The notes beneath the pieces are model-generated. The model saw only the letters and a list, made by a program, of their open reading frames with translations. It was not told the origin of the DNA and did no database searches. A program made the translations under genes and the position numbers. This document shows, piece after piece, positions 1 to 12,280 of a DNA stretch of 64,000 nt. Numbering within the stretch: position 1 is the first letter of the stretch; each line of letters starts with the position of its first letter. This DNA comes from Hysterangium stoloniferum. Its lineage: Eukaryota; Basidiomycota; Agaricomycetes; Hysterangiales; Hysterangiaceae. The DNA lies in contig WHVD01000006.1 of assembly GCA_015178975.1 (NCBI GenBank), forward strand, positions 1,302,001-1,366,000, in the 5' to 3' direction.

Positions 1-844
1 TCATTTTATCAACCCATTTACACCACATCTGTGTGTCACTGCAGCAAGCAGTTTATTGCCACCTCTAGTTGAGCTTCTGGCACTAATAAGGATTCCCTGT
101 CACCTCTAGTTGAGCTTCTGACAATAGTCCTACCCCCCCTGGTCACCTCTAGTTGAGCTTCTGGTATTAATCCCAGAACCTTGTCACCTCTAGTTGAGCT
201 TCTGACAAGCAATCTTGTTCCCCTTTGCCACCTCTTAATTGAGTAGCTGGCTTTCCTTTATTACTTATCCACCTCTAGTTGAGTTGTTGGTTATCAATTG
301 AAGTAATAAACAATCTTGGTCATCATTATTGAAATTAGAAATATAATTCTGGTTTCTCCTGGTTTTAGGCATAAATAAATACTGGGAATATCCTTGCAAG
401 ATCCTTAAGACTACATTAAGATCCTGATAAGTTAGTATCACAGTAGACCCTGTAGGTTAGTGTAAATAAAGCATATATTAGCCAAATAGTGTTTTATTCT
501 ATATCTAATCTTTTGACCTGTTTATAAATATTTTTACTGTTTGATAAATAGTATAAAATATATATAAACTAGCTAGAATTGAAGTTAAATCTAGCTTTGG
601 AATCAGTGAATTGTTATTCATATTTTAGTAATTGTTTTCACAGAAAAGAACAGCTTGCAAAAGCAGCTCTCAAAACCTTCTTTACGAAGTAGGGTGTATA
701 TATTCAAGTAAACTCTTGACTTCAGGGGTTCTAAGTCTATTCAGGCTGCCACTGATTAATATCAAATACTTAAATTATTTTACCTTGCAGTTTATTGAGT
801 ATTTGCACATTTTGATACAGAAAATAGTATTAAAATACATCACA
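1..844 (+). mobile_element. R1 LTR, copy A (cut by window edge)
   Basis: The sequence matches R1 copies B, C and D over the region that ends in AATACATCACA at 844. Bases 50-290 carry about seven spaced copies of CACCTCTAGTTGAGCTTCTG, a short-repeat block typical of R1. The other end lies outside the window, so its target duplication cannot be checked. Strand is relative: A and B read one way, C and D the other. Confidence 0.8.
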
Positions 845-1012
845 GTGGGCATTGGGGAAGGTGGAGTTTTTAGCATTGCCTTCCTGGGAGTCATTCGTCA
901 AGAAGGTAAAAGATTGTTTCATGCCAGTCAATTGGAAAATGGATGCATTGGAACAGTTCTATTCCTGTTCTCAAGGCAAGTGCAATTTTCACACATTTGC
1001 AATGGACCTTGC
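845..1012 (+). mobile_element. Retrotransposon gag fragment, upstream part
   Basis: Translation gives the spacing W-x2-F-x2-K-V-K-x-C-F-x-P-x-N-W-K-M-x-A-L-x-x-F-Y-x2-S-Q-G, which is characteristic of a capsid-region motif in basidiomycete retroelement Gag proteins. The fragment stops at CTTGC, the target duplicated by the R2 LTR at 1013-3492, and similar gag sequence resumes on the far side. It is a fossil with no complete element around it. Confidence 0.65.
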
Positions 1013-1576
1013 TGTTAGGATACATACAGGGTGGGTCTCCAGAGAAACTCGTGGAATATCCGGTAGGACTTGGTTTCAGCTTATAGGCTGTGCCCTCGCT
1101 AGATTGTGTCATCCAATTTCAGATGGGCGGACAGGAATCCTGGGGAGTCTGGGTGGGGTTTGTGGGTTGGAGGTTGTAGGTCGTGAGTCGAGACTGGTGA
1201 GAGAGATAGATATGCTGGAGCCCGTGGGCTCCGACTAGTGTGAGTGGTGTGAATCAAGTAGGGTTTTTAGAGTGGAAAATGTATTAGATTACTGGGGGGA
1301 ATCTAAGCCGATTTTCTGACTGGATTGTATGTACAACATCTGCCAGTTTAAATAGACCGTGGAGTAAATGTCATACTGAATCCAGTAATAATGAAATGAA
1401 GTGAGCAAAACATAAAACGGGAATAGTAAACACTAAATTGGTGTTAGGAATGGGATGGAACGGAGTGGAGTCTGAATAGTGACAAATCATAAACCATAAT
1501 GGGAAATGGAGCGGGAGCAGAGTCTGAATCGTGACAGGTCATTTGACTAAAACGGGAATGGGGCTCGGTTAGAGGG

Positions 1577-3250
1577 TGTTATGTATTTTTAGGTTTTCCG
1601 ATTTTTAACCAATCTCTCCCTAAACAAATTGATAAAAACAAGTTCAAATGTACTTATATTGCGACGAAATTATTGTACAATACTCTCCTGAATTTAACCT
1701 GATTGTTACAATTTATTTCATATTTTTATGATTTATTTTGGGAGAACTATCGAAATTCTACTGTTTATTCTTTTTTAACTAAAAATCTTTGAAGTCGGCC
1801 TTCTGGCGCTTATTGCACAATGCGTGGGAATATTCGACACAAAAGGTGACATTCGTCACAACAGTGACTGTCGTCACAACAAGTGACTGTTGTCACAATG
1901 GTGACTGTTGTCACAATGGTGACTGTTGTCACAACGGTGACTGTTGTCACAACGGTGACTGTTGTCACAACGGTGACTGTTGTCACAACGGTGACTGTTG
2001 TCACAACGGTGACTGTTGTCACAACGGTGACTGTTGTCACAACGGTGACTATTGTCACAACAAGTGACCGTCGTCACAACGGTGACTGTCATCACAACGG
2101 TGACTGTCGTCACAACAGTGACTGTCGTCACAAATGCGACACGCGCAGGAAAATTATGTAATCAGCGCGCGCACGAAATCAGCAACTTCGTGACGCGCGA
2201 GAATATTACATCAGCATATATGCTACAATGGAAAGTAGTAGAAACTCCTGGAATATTCCAGCAGATTCCAGGTAAAATAGCTAAAAATAGGTAAAACAAG
2301 TAGCTAGAACATTCTCCCATGTCTCAGATTTTACTGTATATAAGGAGCTCTGCTCCACCACTGAAATATAACTTATTTTAACCCATTTACTACACACATC
2401 AGTGTGCCACTGCATCAGCAGTTATATTCCACCCCTAGTTGGGCTGTTGGATAAATAAATACAAACACTTAGTCACCTCTAGTTGAGCTGCTGACCTAAG
2501 CTATCTCAGGATCCCTTTGCCACCTCTAGTTGAGCTTCTGGTAATAATCCTACCCCCTTGTTACCTCTAGTTGAGCTTCTGACAAACAACTTGTTCCCCT
2601 TTTGCCACCTCTTAGTTGAGTAGCTGGCTATCCTTTATTACTAATCCACCTCTAGTTGAGTTGTTGGCTATAAATTAAAGTAATAAATATTTTAGGTTAT
2701 ATTGAGATTAGAAATACATATATTCTAATTTCTACCCGGTTTTTGGCATAAACAAATACTGAGAATATTCTTGCAGAATCCTTAAGACTACATTAAGATC
2801 CTGATAAGTTAGTATCACAGTAGACCCTGTAGGTTAGTGTAAATAAAGCATATATTAGCCAAATAGTGTTTTATTCTATATCTAATCTTTTGACCTGTTT
2901 ATAAATATTTTTACTGTTTGATAAAGAGTATAAAATATATATAAACTAGCTAGAATCGAAGTCGAATCTAGTTTCGGAATCAGTGAATTGTTATTCATAT
3001 TTTAGTAGTGTTTTTACAGAAAAAGAACAAGCTTGCACAAGCAGCTCTCAAAACCTTCTTTGCGAAGTAGGGTGCATATATTCAAGTAAACTTTTGACTT
3101 CAGGGGTTCTAAGTCTATTTAGGCTGCCACTGATTAATATCAAATACTTAAATTATTTTACCTTGCAGTGAATTGAGTATTTGCACATTTTGATAGAGCA
3201 TTGGACTCCTTTTTCGGAAAATAGTATTAAAATAAGACTAATACATCACA
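1577..3250 (+). mobile_element. R1 solo LTR, copy B
   Basis: It starts TGTTATGTATT and ends AATACATCACA, an 11 bp near-perfect terminal inverted repeat of the TG...CA type. The 5 bp duplication GAGGG flanks it (1572-1576 and 3251-3255). Length is 1,674 bp. It holds a GTGAC minisatellite near one end and a CACCTCTAGTTGAG repeat block in the middle. No coding capacity is seen, which fits a solo LTR. Confidence 0.9.
1847..2137. repeat. GTGAC/GTCAC minisatellite, 18 bp unit
   Basis: About 16 copies of an 18 bp unit, GTGACTGTTGTCACAACG, lie inside R1 copy B, with variants at both edges. Every unit contains GTGAC and its reverse complement GTCAC separated by 4 bp. Open reading frames across it on both strands are repeat artefacts. 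Confidence 0.95.
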
Positions 3251-3492
3251 GAGGGATGACAGGTATTCTGAGCAGGGTCTGGTGACTGATGTGTGGGACG
3301 AGGTTGGAATTAGACAGAGACGGAGTCCGGTGAGTATTCTGGTGACTGAAACACAACGTAACGAAGATGGACATAGACGAGTCTGACATACGGAGTCCGG
3401 TGGGAATTCTGGTGAACTGATAACGGGTGCATATAGGGTGTGGGTGCGTATAAGTTAGTGCCCGGAGCCTGGTGGGATTTCTGGTCATAACA

Positions 3493-3723
3493 CTTGCCCA
3501 GTGTCTTGGCACCCTTCCTTCTGCAACAATATCTATGGCTGTTTACAAACACCATATTCTCTTTTACTCTCACCCCCTCCTATACCTTCGTATGCATGTA
3601 CTCCAGGCCTTTGACATTGACAATTCATCTCAGATGTCTGACGAACTGATTGCCCTTATGGGATCACAATAGGACAGCCTTGTTGCTGACAATGTGGCTC
3701 ACTCAGGGTGTTCTTTGGCTCAC
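3493..3723 (+). mobile_element. Retrotransposon gag fragment, downstream part
   Basis: After the R2 duplication, translation gives LGTLPSATISMAVYKH and then LQAFDIDNSSQ, resembling the downstream half of the same Gag type seen at 845-1012. It runs to about 3672 and is followed by the R3 LTR at about 3724. This is a fossil separated from the first part by the nested LTRs. Confidence 0.6.
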
Positions 3724-3752
3724 TCTTACGACTGTGTCACAACCCGACAGTC

Positions 3753-5386
3753 TGTGATATATTAGCCTTATTTTAATACTATCTTCTGAAAAAGGAGTCC
3801 AGTACTCTATCAAAATGTGCAAATACTCAATTCACTGCAAGGTAAAATAATTTAAGTATTTGATATTAATCAGTGGCAGCCTAAATAGACTTAGAACCCC
3901 TGAAGTCAAGAGTTTACTTGAATATATGCACCCAACTTCACAAAGAAGGTTTTGAGAGCTGCTTTTGCAAGCTGTTCTTTTTCTGTGAAAATATGTACTT
4001 AAAATATGAATAACAATTCACTGATTCAGAATCTAGATTCAACTTCGATTCTAGCTAGTTTATATATATTTTATACTATTTATCAAACAGTAAAAATATT
4101 TATAGAATAAAACACTATTTGGCTAATATATACTTTATTTACACTAACCTACAGGATCTACTGTGATACTAACTTATCAGGATCTTAATGTAGTCTTAAG
4201 GATTCTGCAAGGATATTCTCAGTATTTATTTATGCCAAAAACCGGGTAGAAATTAGAAATGTATTCCTAATCTCAACAATGATAACCAAGATTGTTTATT
4301 ACTTTAATTGATAACCAACAACTCAACTAGAGGTGGATAAGTAATAAAGGATAGCCAGCTACTCAACTAAGAGGTGGCAAGGGAGAACAAAAGTCAACAA
4401 CTCAGATTGAGGTGACAGGGAGAACAACAGATCAGTCAACAGCTCAGATTGAGGTGACAAGGGATCTGATTGGGCCAACAACTCTGATAGAGGTGACAAG
4501 GGTTTCCAACAGCTCTGATAGAGGTGGAATTAGGTGTCCAACTGCCCAGATTGGGGTGGAGTAGGCTGCTTGCTGCAGATGTGGTGTAAATGGGTTGATA
4601 AAATTGGTTATATTTCATGGCTGGAGCAGAGCTCCTTATATACACTGAGATCTGAGATATTTAGAGACATATTGAACTTTATTTCTATCCTATTTTAGCT
4701 ATTTTACTTGGAATGTTTTAGACATTTCCGCCATTCTCTATTGTAGCATATATGATGACATGATATATGACATAATATTCCCGTGCTTGATGAGTCACTG
4801 CACATTTTGTGATGATGGTCACTCATTGTGACAACAGTCACTCATTGTGACAACAGTCACTCATTGTGACAACAGTCACTCATTGTGACAACAGTCACTC
4901 ATTGTGACAACAGTCACTCATTGTGACAACAGTCACTCATTGTGACAACAGTCACTCATTGTGACAACAGTCACTCATTGTGACAACAGTCACTCATTGT
5001 GACAACAGTCACTCATTGTGACAACAGTCACTCATTGTGACAACAGTCACTCATTGTGACAACAGTCACTCATTGTGACAACAGTCACTCATTGTGACAA
5101 CAGTCACTCATTGTGACAACAGTCACTCATTGTGACAACAGTCACTCATTGTAACGAATATTCCCACGCATCGTGTAATAAGCGCTAGGTGGCCGGTTTG
5201 AAGATATATAGTTAAAAAAGAATAAAAGTAGAAATTTCGTAGTGTAATTTGCATAATTTCGAGATAATTCAAAGGAATACTGTACAATTTTACCATAGTG
5301 ATATAAGTACATTTTTAGAGCCTTTGTTAAGAATTTCATTTGGGGAAATTGCAAAAAATAGGAAAAACCTTTAAAAATACATAACA
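3753..5386 (-). mobile_element. R1 solo LTR, copy C
   Basis: It begins TGTGATATATTAGCC and ends AATACATAACA, inverted relative to copies A and B. The target duplication is CAGTC (3748-3752 and 5387-5391), inside the first 30 bp of an R3 LTR. Length is 1,634 bp. It contains the GTGAC array at 4811-5153 and a degenerated pentamer-rich block around 4310-4570. Confidence 0.92.
4811..5153. repeat. GTGAC/GTCAC minisatellite, 19 bp unit
   Basis: About 18 nearly perfect copies of CACTCATTGTGACAACAGT. The unit differs from that of copy B in everything except the inverted pentamers: GTGAC-AACA-GTCAC recurs in each. High uniformity suggests recent expansion. Confidence 0.95.
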
Positions 5387-6093
5387 CAGTCCCCGAGGTT
5401 ATTGCCACCTATTGACAATTCAAGTTATCACTCAAGACACCACATTGGAAACCGTCGGTCTCCCGATGCTGATGTATGCCTTTGTGGTGATCAAACTCCG
5501 TTTACACCCCTGTCAAAATATACTCGTACTATCTGGTTAAACTCTGATATGTCCCTTTTTATTATGATGATCTGTTCTACTCTATGTTTCACATATGTCT
5601 ATATATACCTGTAACCCTCAGACTATTTCCTTTTCTTGTAATCCCGCTCTCGGGTATTTCACGGCCTCTGAACTAATTGTAACTGTCCCATTCCTAGTCA
5701 AGCTTATTTGTCAATACTGCTTTCCGCTCTTCTCCTAGTTAGTGTTTTTTAGACGCCTGATACTTGTATATGAACCCACTGTAGTTGTAGTTACTAGGCA
5801 ATCAGAATATCGACTCAGAATACCCTCTTACAGCTCTAGAAGTCTCATACTAAGTATTCCATTATCTGCCTTCGCGTGCGCTCGTCCACTCTCGGTTCCC
5901 TACCCCTTGGCCTGACACTCGACTTATCCTTCAGTTCCGATTGGCGGTTTTTGCTGAGAGGTACTTGTTGGGAATAGTCTTCGCCCATCTGAAATTTAAG
6001 GACACCCGATGGATATTTGCGAGGGTGTAGTACATAAGCTGAAGCCAAGGTCCCCGTCAGCCTACCGACACCTGTCAGTTTCTGTTCTTAACA

Positions 6094-8261
6094 GTATATT
6101 CTGATTTCACACTCGCACTTTCTGTTAATCATGCCTCCAAGAAAAAAAGATGCCAAGCCAAGTGGTGAAACAGAATCTTCCACTCTCAAGTCCCCTTTCC
6201 TGTATACACTTGAGTTACTCCGAGAACCTCACAACCAGAAACCTCCGAAGAATCCCGCTTTGTGGAAATTACTAGTGATGCTGAAGAAGTTACTGAAGCA
6301 ACCGAACCTGAAGCACCTGAAGAGGTTAACAATCAATCAGCTCCGGAACCCAAACCTGTGGATGGCGACAAACCCGTACCTCAGGCTAGTGGTTCCAAGA
6401 AGTCCGTGAAACAAAAACCAGATTTCGACCCCGACCAGGCATGGGAATTGTTCTCAGGTACCCTAGGATCCCTTAGTGAATTCCTTAAAAGCAATACCAA
6501 GGAAAAAGAACCTGGGCAAACCTGAGTCAACAAACCCGAACTGTTTTACTGGCTCAAACCCGAAGAAATTGCTGACATTTCTTATGCAATGTCAATTCAA
6601 CTTTTGGGACTGCCTGGCTGCATTTGCAACGGATGTCCGAAAGGTAAATTTTGCACTCTCGTACCTTAAGGATTCCGCAGCAGCCTGGTTTGAACCTGCA
6701 TTCTCCAGCCTCACCTCCGAAGATCCCGATTGGCTTCACGATTGGGATGCCTTGGTTGAGGAACTCGAAACAAACTTTGGTCCCTACGACCAAACTGGCG
6801 ATGCTGAAACTGCGCTTTCTAATCTCAAAATGAAAGACACCCAGCGCATCACCAATTACATTGTCCAGTTCAACAACCTCGCTGCGTATTGCAACTGGGG
6901 CAATTCAGCCCTCCGTTACCAGTTTTACTCCAGCCTCCCGTCTCGCCTCAAAGATGAAGTTTCCAAAGGAGAGACCGGCAAACCAAAGACTCTCCCCTCA
7001 TGCATCTAAAGGCCCAAAATGTGGATGCCCGATACTGGGAATGATGTTCGGAAATCAGCCACGAAAACCCATCAGACAAAAAATCATCAGACAATAAGAA
7101 TGCCAACAAGTCTCATAATCAAAACACCAACAATAGTAGCAACTCAAACTCTGACAAGAAGTCTGAAAACAAGGGGTCTAATGACAAAAAAGGCAAGGGC
7201 AAACAGTTGAATAAGTCTCAAGATAAAGACAAACCCGACTTAACTGGAAAACTCGGCTCCAATGGCAAGCTCCAACCACAGGAAAAGCAATGCTGAATGG
7301 ACAACAACCTTTGTTTGTTGTGTGCAGATCCCGGACACCAAGTCACCGCATGCCCAAAGGCAACAAAAGCCTGATCGGCCAATACGGCCACGATCTCACA
7401 ACTGGCTAAGCTGGCTGCCAAGTCAAAAAAAGATTAAGCAACTCTCTGGATTCTGTGTAGTTGGAGAGTTGTGTTGAATCTCCCCACACACCAGAAAATT
7501 GTCATCTTAATGCATCTGCCCTGTATGATCCTAATTCCTTGTTCATAAATCTTACTTTGGAACCCCTCAGGAGTCTCACCTTTCAAGCTCTCATAGATTC
7601 AGGTTCAACTCATTGTTTTATAGATAGAAGTTTTTTCCAAAAAAATCAGTTAAAAAACTATGCAATAGATCCAATTCCGCTCCGACTCTTTGATGGTACC
7701 TCAAACTCTGTAATCTCGCAAGCCTGCGAACTCCGACTTCAGTTCCCATGTGGAACTTTTCAGACAGTTACATTTTTTGTAACACAGTTGGACTTGAGCT
7801 GCTCCATGGTTCTAGGACATACATAACTGGCTCACCCGCTACAATCTGTTGATTGATTGGGTATTGGGCAGTATCCATTTCCAAACCCTGTTGGCACCTG
7901 ATACGACTGGTCCATTTCCGCCTGTTTTGGCAAATATGGCCTCTACAGTACCTCTGGCCCCCATGGCAAATCTGAGCTCTCCACCGCCCGTCTCTCTAAT
8001 AAACACCACAGCTTTTATGAGAGCCATCAAGTTGGATGGCTCCTGAGCATTTACAGTCAATCTTAAAGTTGACGAAGTCACCAGTCACTTTGCAACCCCA
8101 GTGACCAAACTGATGGCAGATTTGGAAGGTGTGCCAGAAAAATACCACGAATTTGCAGATGTATTCAGTAAACAAAAAGCCGATCGTCTGGCCCCCCACA
8201 GGCCTTATGATTTGAAAATTGATATTGAAGAAGGTTCACATCCGCCCCTAGTGTTAGGGTA
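6094..8261 (+). mobile_element. Ty3/gypsy internal region: gag, protease, start of pol (fossil)
   Basis: Behind the R3 LTR comes a short leader, then a Gag starting MPPRKKDAKP near 6131. A capsid-like stretch runs about 6530-6960 (KDSAAAWFEPAF, DWDALVEELETNFGP). A zinc knuckle of CCHC type lies near 7300-7370. A retroviral-type aspartic protease lies about 7560-7830 with the catalytic motif DSGSTHCFI. The pre-RT linker near 8150-8250 (FADVFSK, LAPHRPYDL) is typical of Ty3/gypsy pol. The region stops at the next R3 LTR before RT proper. It is clearly broken, with several breaks, and looks old. Confidence 0.85.
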
Positions 8262-8649
8262 TGTTACGACCATGTCATAACCCGTGTCGCAACCCGATGG
8301 TCTCCGAGAATACTACCGTCTATCAATGTTCCAAGTTATTGATCAAGTCATCATTTTGGTAACCTTCAGAACACCGATGTTGACGTATACCTTCACGGTG
8401 ATCAAACCCCATTTACACCCCTGTCAAAATATACTCATACCATCTGGTTATGCTTTGATATGTCTCTTTTCATTATGATGATCCATTTTACTCTATGTTT
8501 CACATATGCCCATATATACTTGTAGCCCGTGGACTATTCCCTTTTCTCATAATCCCGCTCTTGGCTAAATCTCGGCTTCCAATCTTATTGTAACCTTCCG
8601 GTTTCTAGTCAAGTCTATTTGTCAAATAGTGTTTCCGCTCTTCCCTTAG

Positions 8650-9289
8650 TGTGAAGAGTCGATAGATTCTGACCATTCGATATACGAAGAATAGTGTTTA
8701 TTCAACTACTATTAGCAGGTATTGACCGTACAGTACAATACCATAGATTACTAGACAAGCAGTACTAGTAAGAAGACACGCTACGCGTCACAAGAGCAAC
8801 TGTACAGTTGCTCTTGACGGCTAGAATGAAAGAATGAAAGAGTTGACCTTCACGGTACAACTCGTAGCTAGATGTGAAATAGATAATCAACACGAAGCTG
8901 AATATCTAGAGTAAAGAGATAATAGCACGAGTCGACTATAATGTCGACTAGCACAAAGACCTTAGAGTGGAACTCGACCTTCGCGGTTCGAGTCCAAAGT
9001 ACGTTAGAATGCAAGAGAATACTACCTTTATAGGTAGTTGAGACGTTACCCTTGACACCTCTCGCTATTCGACGTCTGGGTCGTTTACGAGGTGGTGTCT
9101 GCTGGGTAAAAGTGTCTATCGTTTTGGCGCCGAGAGCGCCCATACATATACACAAAGCTTCAAACTACAAAATAGTATGCTCGAAATATAGAAAGAATAT
9201 AAAGAAAGAAAATAAAAGATAAATAATAAAGTACTATAATCCAACTATTATTCCTTAGTCCAATTATGCATATATGCATACCCTTTACA
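8650..9289 (-). mobile_element. R4 solo LTR
   Basis: A 640 bp unit beginning TGTGAAGAG and ending CCCTTTACA interrupts the R3 LTR. The 5 bp duplication CTTAG flanks it (8645-8649 and 9290-9294). Its first ~45 bp resemble the reverse complement of the R5 LTR end (CCATT...ATACGAAGAAT), so it is probably a relative of the R5 family in minus orientation. Confidence 0.88.
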
Positions 9290-9485
9290 CTTAGTTAGTA
9301 GTTTCTAGACGCCGATAACTCATATATAGACCCACTGTAATGTAACTACTAGACAATCAGAATATTGACTTAGATCAACTTAGATACCCCTCTAATTTCC
9401 AACTCCATTATCTATTCATGACCACCACATTCTGACTCCATCCAATTTACGATTCAACCTACATTTACGACTTCAACCTCTAATC

Positions 9486-9716
9486 TCTGACTCTCAGTCA
9501 GTCTCTGACTCTCAGTCTCCGACTCTCAGTCTCCGACTCTCAGTCTCCGACTCTCAGTCTCCGACTCTCAGTCTCCGACTCTCAGTCTCCGACTCTCAGT
9601 CTCCGACTCTCAGTCTCCGACTCTCAGTCTCCGACTCTCAGTCTCCAACTCTCAGTCTCCGACTCCCAGTCCCTGACTCCCAGTCTCTGACTCCCAGTCT
9701 CTGACTCTCCAACCCA
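9486..9716. repeat. 14 bp satellite in R3 LTR
   Basis: About 15 copies of CAGTCTCCGACTCT, degrading at both ends. It is part of the LTR, in the same place where the R3 copies at 14.4 and 25.1 kb hold 16 bp and 10 bp arrays. Confidence 0.9.
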
Positions 9717-9900
9717 ACCCTCGACTTATCCTTTGGTTTCTGATTGGTAGTTTACTGAGAGGTTTACTCGACAGGACTAGTTTCTGCCTGCCCGAAATAC
9801 CCGACGGTAACTTGCGAGGGTGCAGCACATAAGCTGAAGCCCAGTCCTTCCGTTCGGTCACTGTCAGTCTACCAACATCCGTCAGTTTCAGTTCTTAACA

Positions 9901-12063
9901 GTATATTCTGATTTCTACTCGCAAACCCATCCTTATGTCTATTCATTTGTTCATCACTCCACATCAGCATCGCATTACTTATCTTTTACAGAACCCTTTT
10001 TTGTTTTCAGACATCATTCTGATTTCCAGATGCAAAGATAAGTTAATGGCCAAAGCTGATCCTGTTTTACTCAGATTCCACTCATTTTTCCCTGCTCCGA
10101 TCCTTGTTTTGTCCTGCCCCTGGTTTGCTCGGCTCCTGATTATTTCTGGATATTCCGAATGGACTAATTTACCACTAGTCACCATACTCTCGGAATCCAT
10201 TGGCTTCCGGAAATTTGCTATGTCTGCCATTTACCTTGATGGTATATTATGGATTCAAGTTTGCAATGTGTTGGCCACCTAGTGCTTGGTTTTCTTTACA
10301 GATATACCTTTCTAAACCATTGCTCATAACTCCAAATCGACATCGCCTTGCTTATCCTTGTTCTTTGCCTCGCCTTTGGACTTTTCCGGTTTCCGGCCCC
10401 TTTTCTGAACTTGTGTTTGGACCCTTTTCTGACCTACCCTTTGGTCCATGCTGTCCCATGTATGTTCCTTGTCATGTCCCTACCTTCCAATCCATTCTCC
10501 GACTATTTTCCGACTATTCGGATTCCTCTCAACCTCTGCATTGATTCCTACAATGACTCTCCAGACTTTCTGGTTTTTTTGGCAGGTCAGACTCCAAGTC
10601 AGGAAGATTTTATGCAGTACCCATCTCTCATCAGCTTTTGCAACCTGGATACATTCCAAACTGCAATACACTTTCCAGTTCCCTTCTGGGACATTTTCTG
10701 GCTCTTTTCAGTTTCTCTGAGGAGCATCTATTTGTTTCCCTTGTGGATCAAATCTGGACATCACCCTTTGACTAGCAGTATGAGTTGCTTGATTATTTCT
10801 AGGATACCACTGTCTTACCCACTATAATTGGTTGATTTCTGGGTATTGAGCAGTAAATTTTCTGAAACTTGCGATGCCTCTCATTTGACTGTATTGGTCT
10901 GCTCTGAATCTTTCAGACATCTCTGGCCTTCGGGCAACCCTTCGCCTTTCTGGGCGTTTTCTGGCCTTTTGGTACCTTTTGGCATGTTCTACTCTTTCAG
11001 TGAATTTTGGATTCTTCGGATTCCTTGGATTTTCGGACTTTTCCAGACTCTTTGGACCCTTCAGATTTCAATTACTTGTTGAGTATATGCTCGTGAAGAT
11101 CAGTTTAATCTGGCTTTTCAGGCATCTCTGGCCTTTGGGCATCCATGGCCCTTCTGGGCCTGGCCTTTTTCGGCATCTCTGGTCTTTTGGCTTCCCACTC
11201 TCTCACTTAAACTCAGATTCCATGGTTTCTTCCGAACTTTCCAGAACCTTTGGAACCTTTGGAACTTTTGGATTCTTCGGACTTCCAGACTTTCTGAAAT
11301 TTCCGGACCCTTTAGATCCTACCTGTTTGTTGAGTGATTGTCTGCTGAGATCAGTTAATCCAGGCTTTCAGGCACTTTTGGCCTTCGGGCAACCCTCAGC
11401 CCTTTTCTCGGGCACCCCTGGCCTCTTTTGGCACTCTTGGCCTTCAGGCAACCCTCAGCCCTTTTGGGCACCTCAAGCCTTTTGGCATATTCGGCCCTTT
11501 AGGCATTTATGGCTGTTTTCGGCATGTTCAACACTTTCACTTAACTTCGGATTCCTCAGATTTCCAGACTTTCCGGAATTCTCAGACCTTTCCATTTCCA
11601 ATTATCTGTTGAGTGTTTGCTTGCCAAAAATCAGTTTAATCCAGCCTTTCAGGCAAATTTTGGCCTTCGGGCAATCCTAGCCTTTTGGATCCCTGGCCTT
11701 TCTTCTGGCCTTTTCAGCCCTTTTGTCTGACTTCAAATTCTGTGAATTTTCGGACCTTCCAGAATCCTCGGACTTTCCAGAACCTTTGGATTTTCAGAAT
11801 TTCTTGGACTTTCTGAAATCCTCAAATTTTCCAGAATCCTCAGACTTTCCAGAAACTTTGGACTCTCCGAATTTTAACTCTTCGTTGAGTTTTCCTTCTT
11901 GCCATGATTGTTTTTATCTCGGCTTTTTAGCATATATGGCCTTTTGCACCATTCCAACCATTTTAGCATACTTGGTCTTTTGGCACCAATGTTTCAGCTC
12001 AATTTCAGATTTCCAGATTTTCTGATCTCTCTGAACTTTTGGAAACTTCAGATTCCAAAAATG
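9901..12063 (+). mobile_element. R3-type leader and non-coding repeat region
   Basis: The first ~40 bp repeat the leader seen at 6094. Beyond that there is no recognisable gag. The sequence becomes rich in TTCC, TTTTGG and GGCC and from about 10.8 kb is a degenerate tandem repeat, listed separately. Open frames here are rich in F, P, S and L and look like composition artefacts. Confidence 0.55.
10820..12060. repeat. Degenerate tandem repeat, ~265 bp period
   Basis: A block containing TTGAGT, then AGATCAGTTTAATC or a variant, then CTTTCAGGCA and TGGCCTT recurs near 11070, 11330, 11600 and 11877, with a weaker copy near 10830. The copies are strongly diverged. Between the anchors lie runs of short GGACTTTCCAGAA-like words. 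Function unknown. Confidence 0.6.
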
Positions 12064-12280
12064 CCGTCACCCGGCCCTTCTCCGAATACCTTTCTGCCTT
12101 CAATATGGTCATCTGCTTCTGTCCCGGCTGCCTTGGTGGAAAACCTGATGCTATGACTAGACGATGGGACGTCTATCTTAAAGAGGGGAGTAGTGACTAC
12201 GCCATGGTTAATCTGCATAATTTCAAGCCTATGTTTTCATCGGAACAACTATCCGAGTTAATCCGAGCTACTTACCTTAT
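12064..12280 (+). mobile_element. Ty3/gypsy pol scrap (RNase H to integrase linker)
   Basis: Translation gives CPGCLGGKPDAMTRRWDVY and later VNLHNFKPMFS, the linker after RNase H in a common Agaricomycete Ty3/gypsy family. The same linker appears degraded near 28.35 kb. It ends at the R3 LTR at 12281. Confidence 0.75.

Larger units (their letters stand above)
1013..3492 (-). mobile_element. R2 solo LTR with an R1 LTR nested inside
   Basis: The LTR begins TGTTAGGATACATAC and ends GGTCATAACA. It is flanked by a perfect 5 bp duplication CTTGC (1008-1012 and 3493-3497). R1 copy B occupies 1577-3250, so the R2 LTR itself is about 800 bp, the same size as the copies at 28.4 and 33.2 kb. The shared LTR module is present in reverse at 1067-1100. 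The R1 insertion came second. Confidence 0.9.
3724..6093 (+). mobile_element. R3 5' LTR with an R1 LTR nested inside
   Basis: The sequence matches the R3 family (start resembling TGTTACGACCGTGTC, end CTTAACA). Subtracting the R1 insertion at 3753-5386 and one duplication leaves about 731 bp, close to the 722 bp R3 LTR at 48.8 kb. It lacks flanking duplications, and a retroelement leader and gag follow it directly, so I read it as a 5' LTR rather than a solo one. The shared module lies at about 6019-6050. Confidence 0.8.
8262..9900 (+). mobile_element. R3 LTR (long subtype) with R4 LTR nested inside
   Basis: It starts TGTTACGACC and ends CTTAACA. The same leader beginning GTATATTCTGATTT follows it as follows the R3 LTR at 6093, so it behaves as the 5' LTR of another element. 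Its flanks do not match as a duplication. Without the R4 insertion it is about 994 bp, the extra length coming from the satellite at 9486-9716. The shared module lies at 9814-9845. Confidence 0.8.

Noticed and set aside
1789-2161. Long threonine/valine-rich and cysteine/histidine-rich frames on both strands
   Set aside because: They are open only because the 18 bp repeat length is a multiple of three; they lie inside an LTR array.
10979-11680. 233-residue frame rich in F, L, P and S
   Set aside because: Composition follows the degenerate TTCC/GGCC repeat; no domain and no neighbour support.
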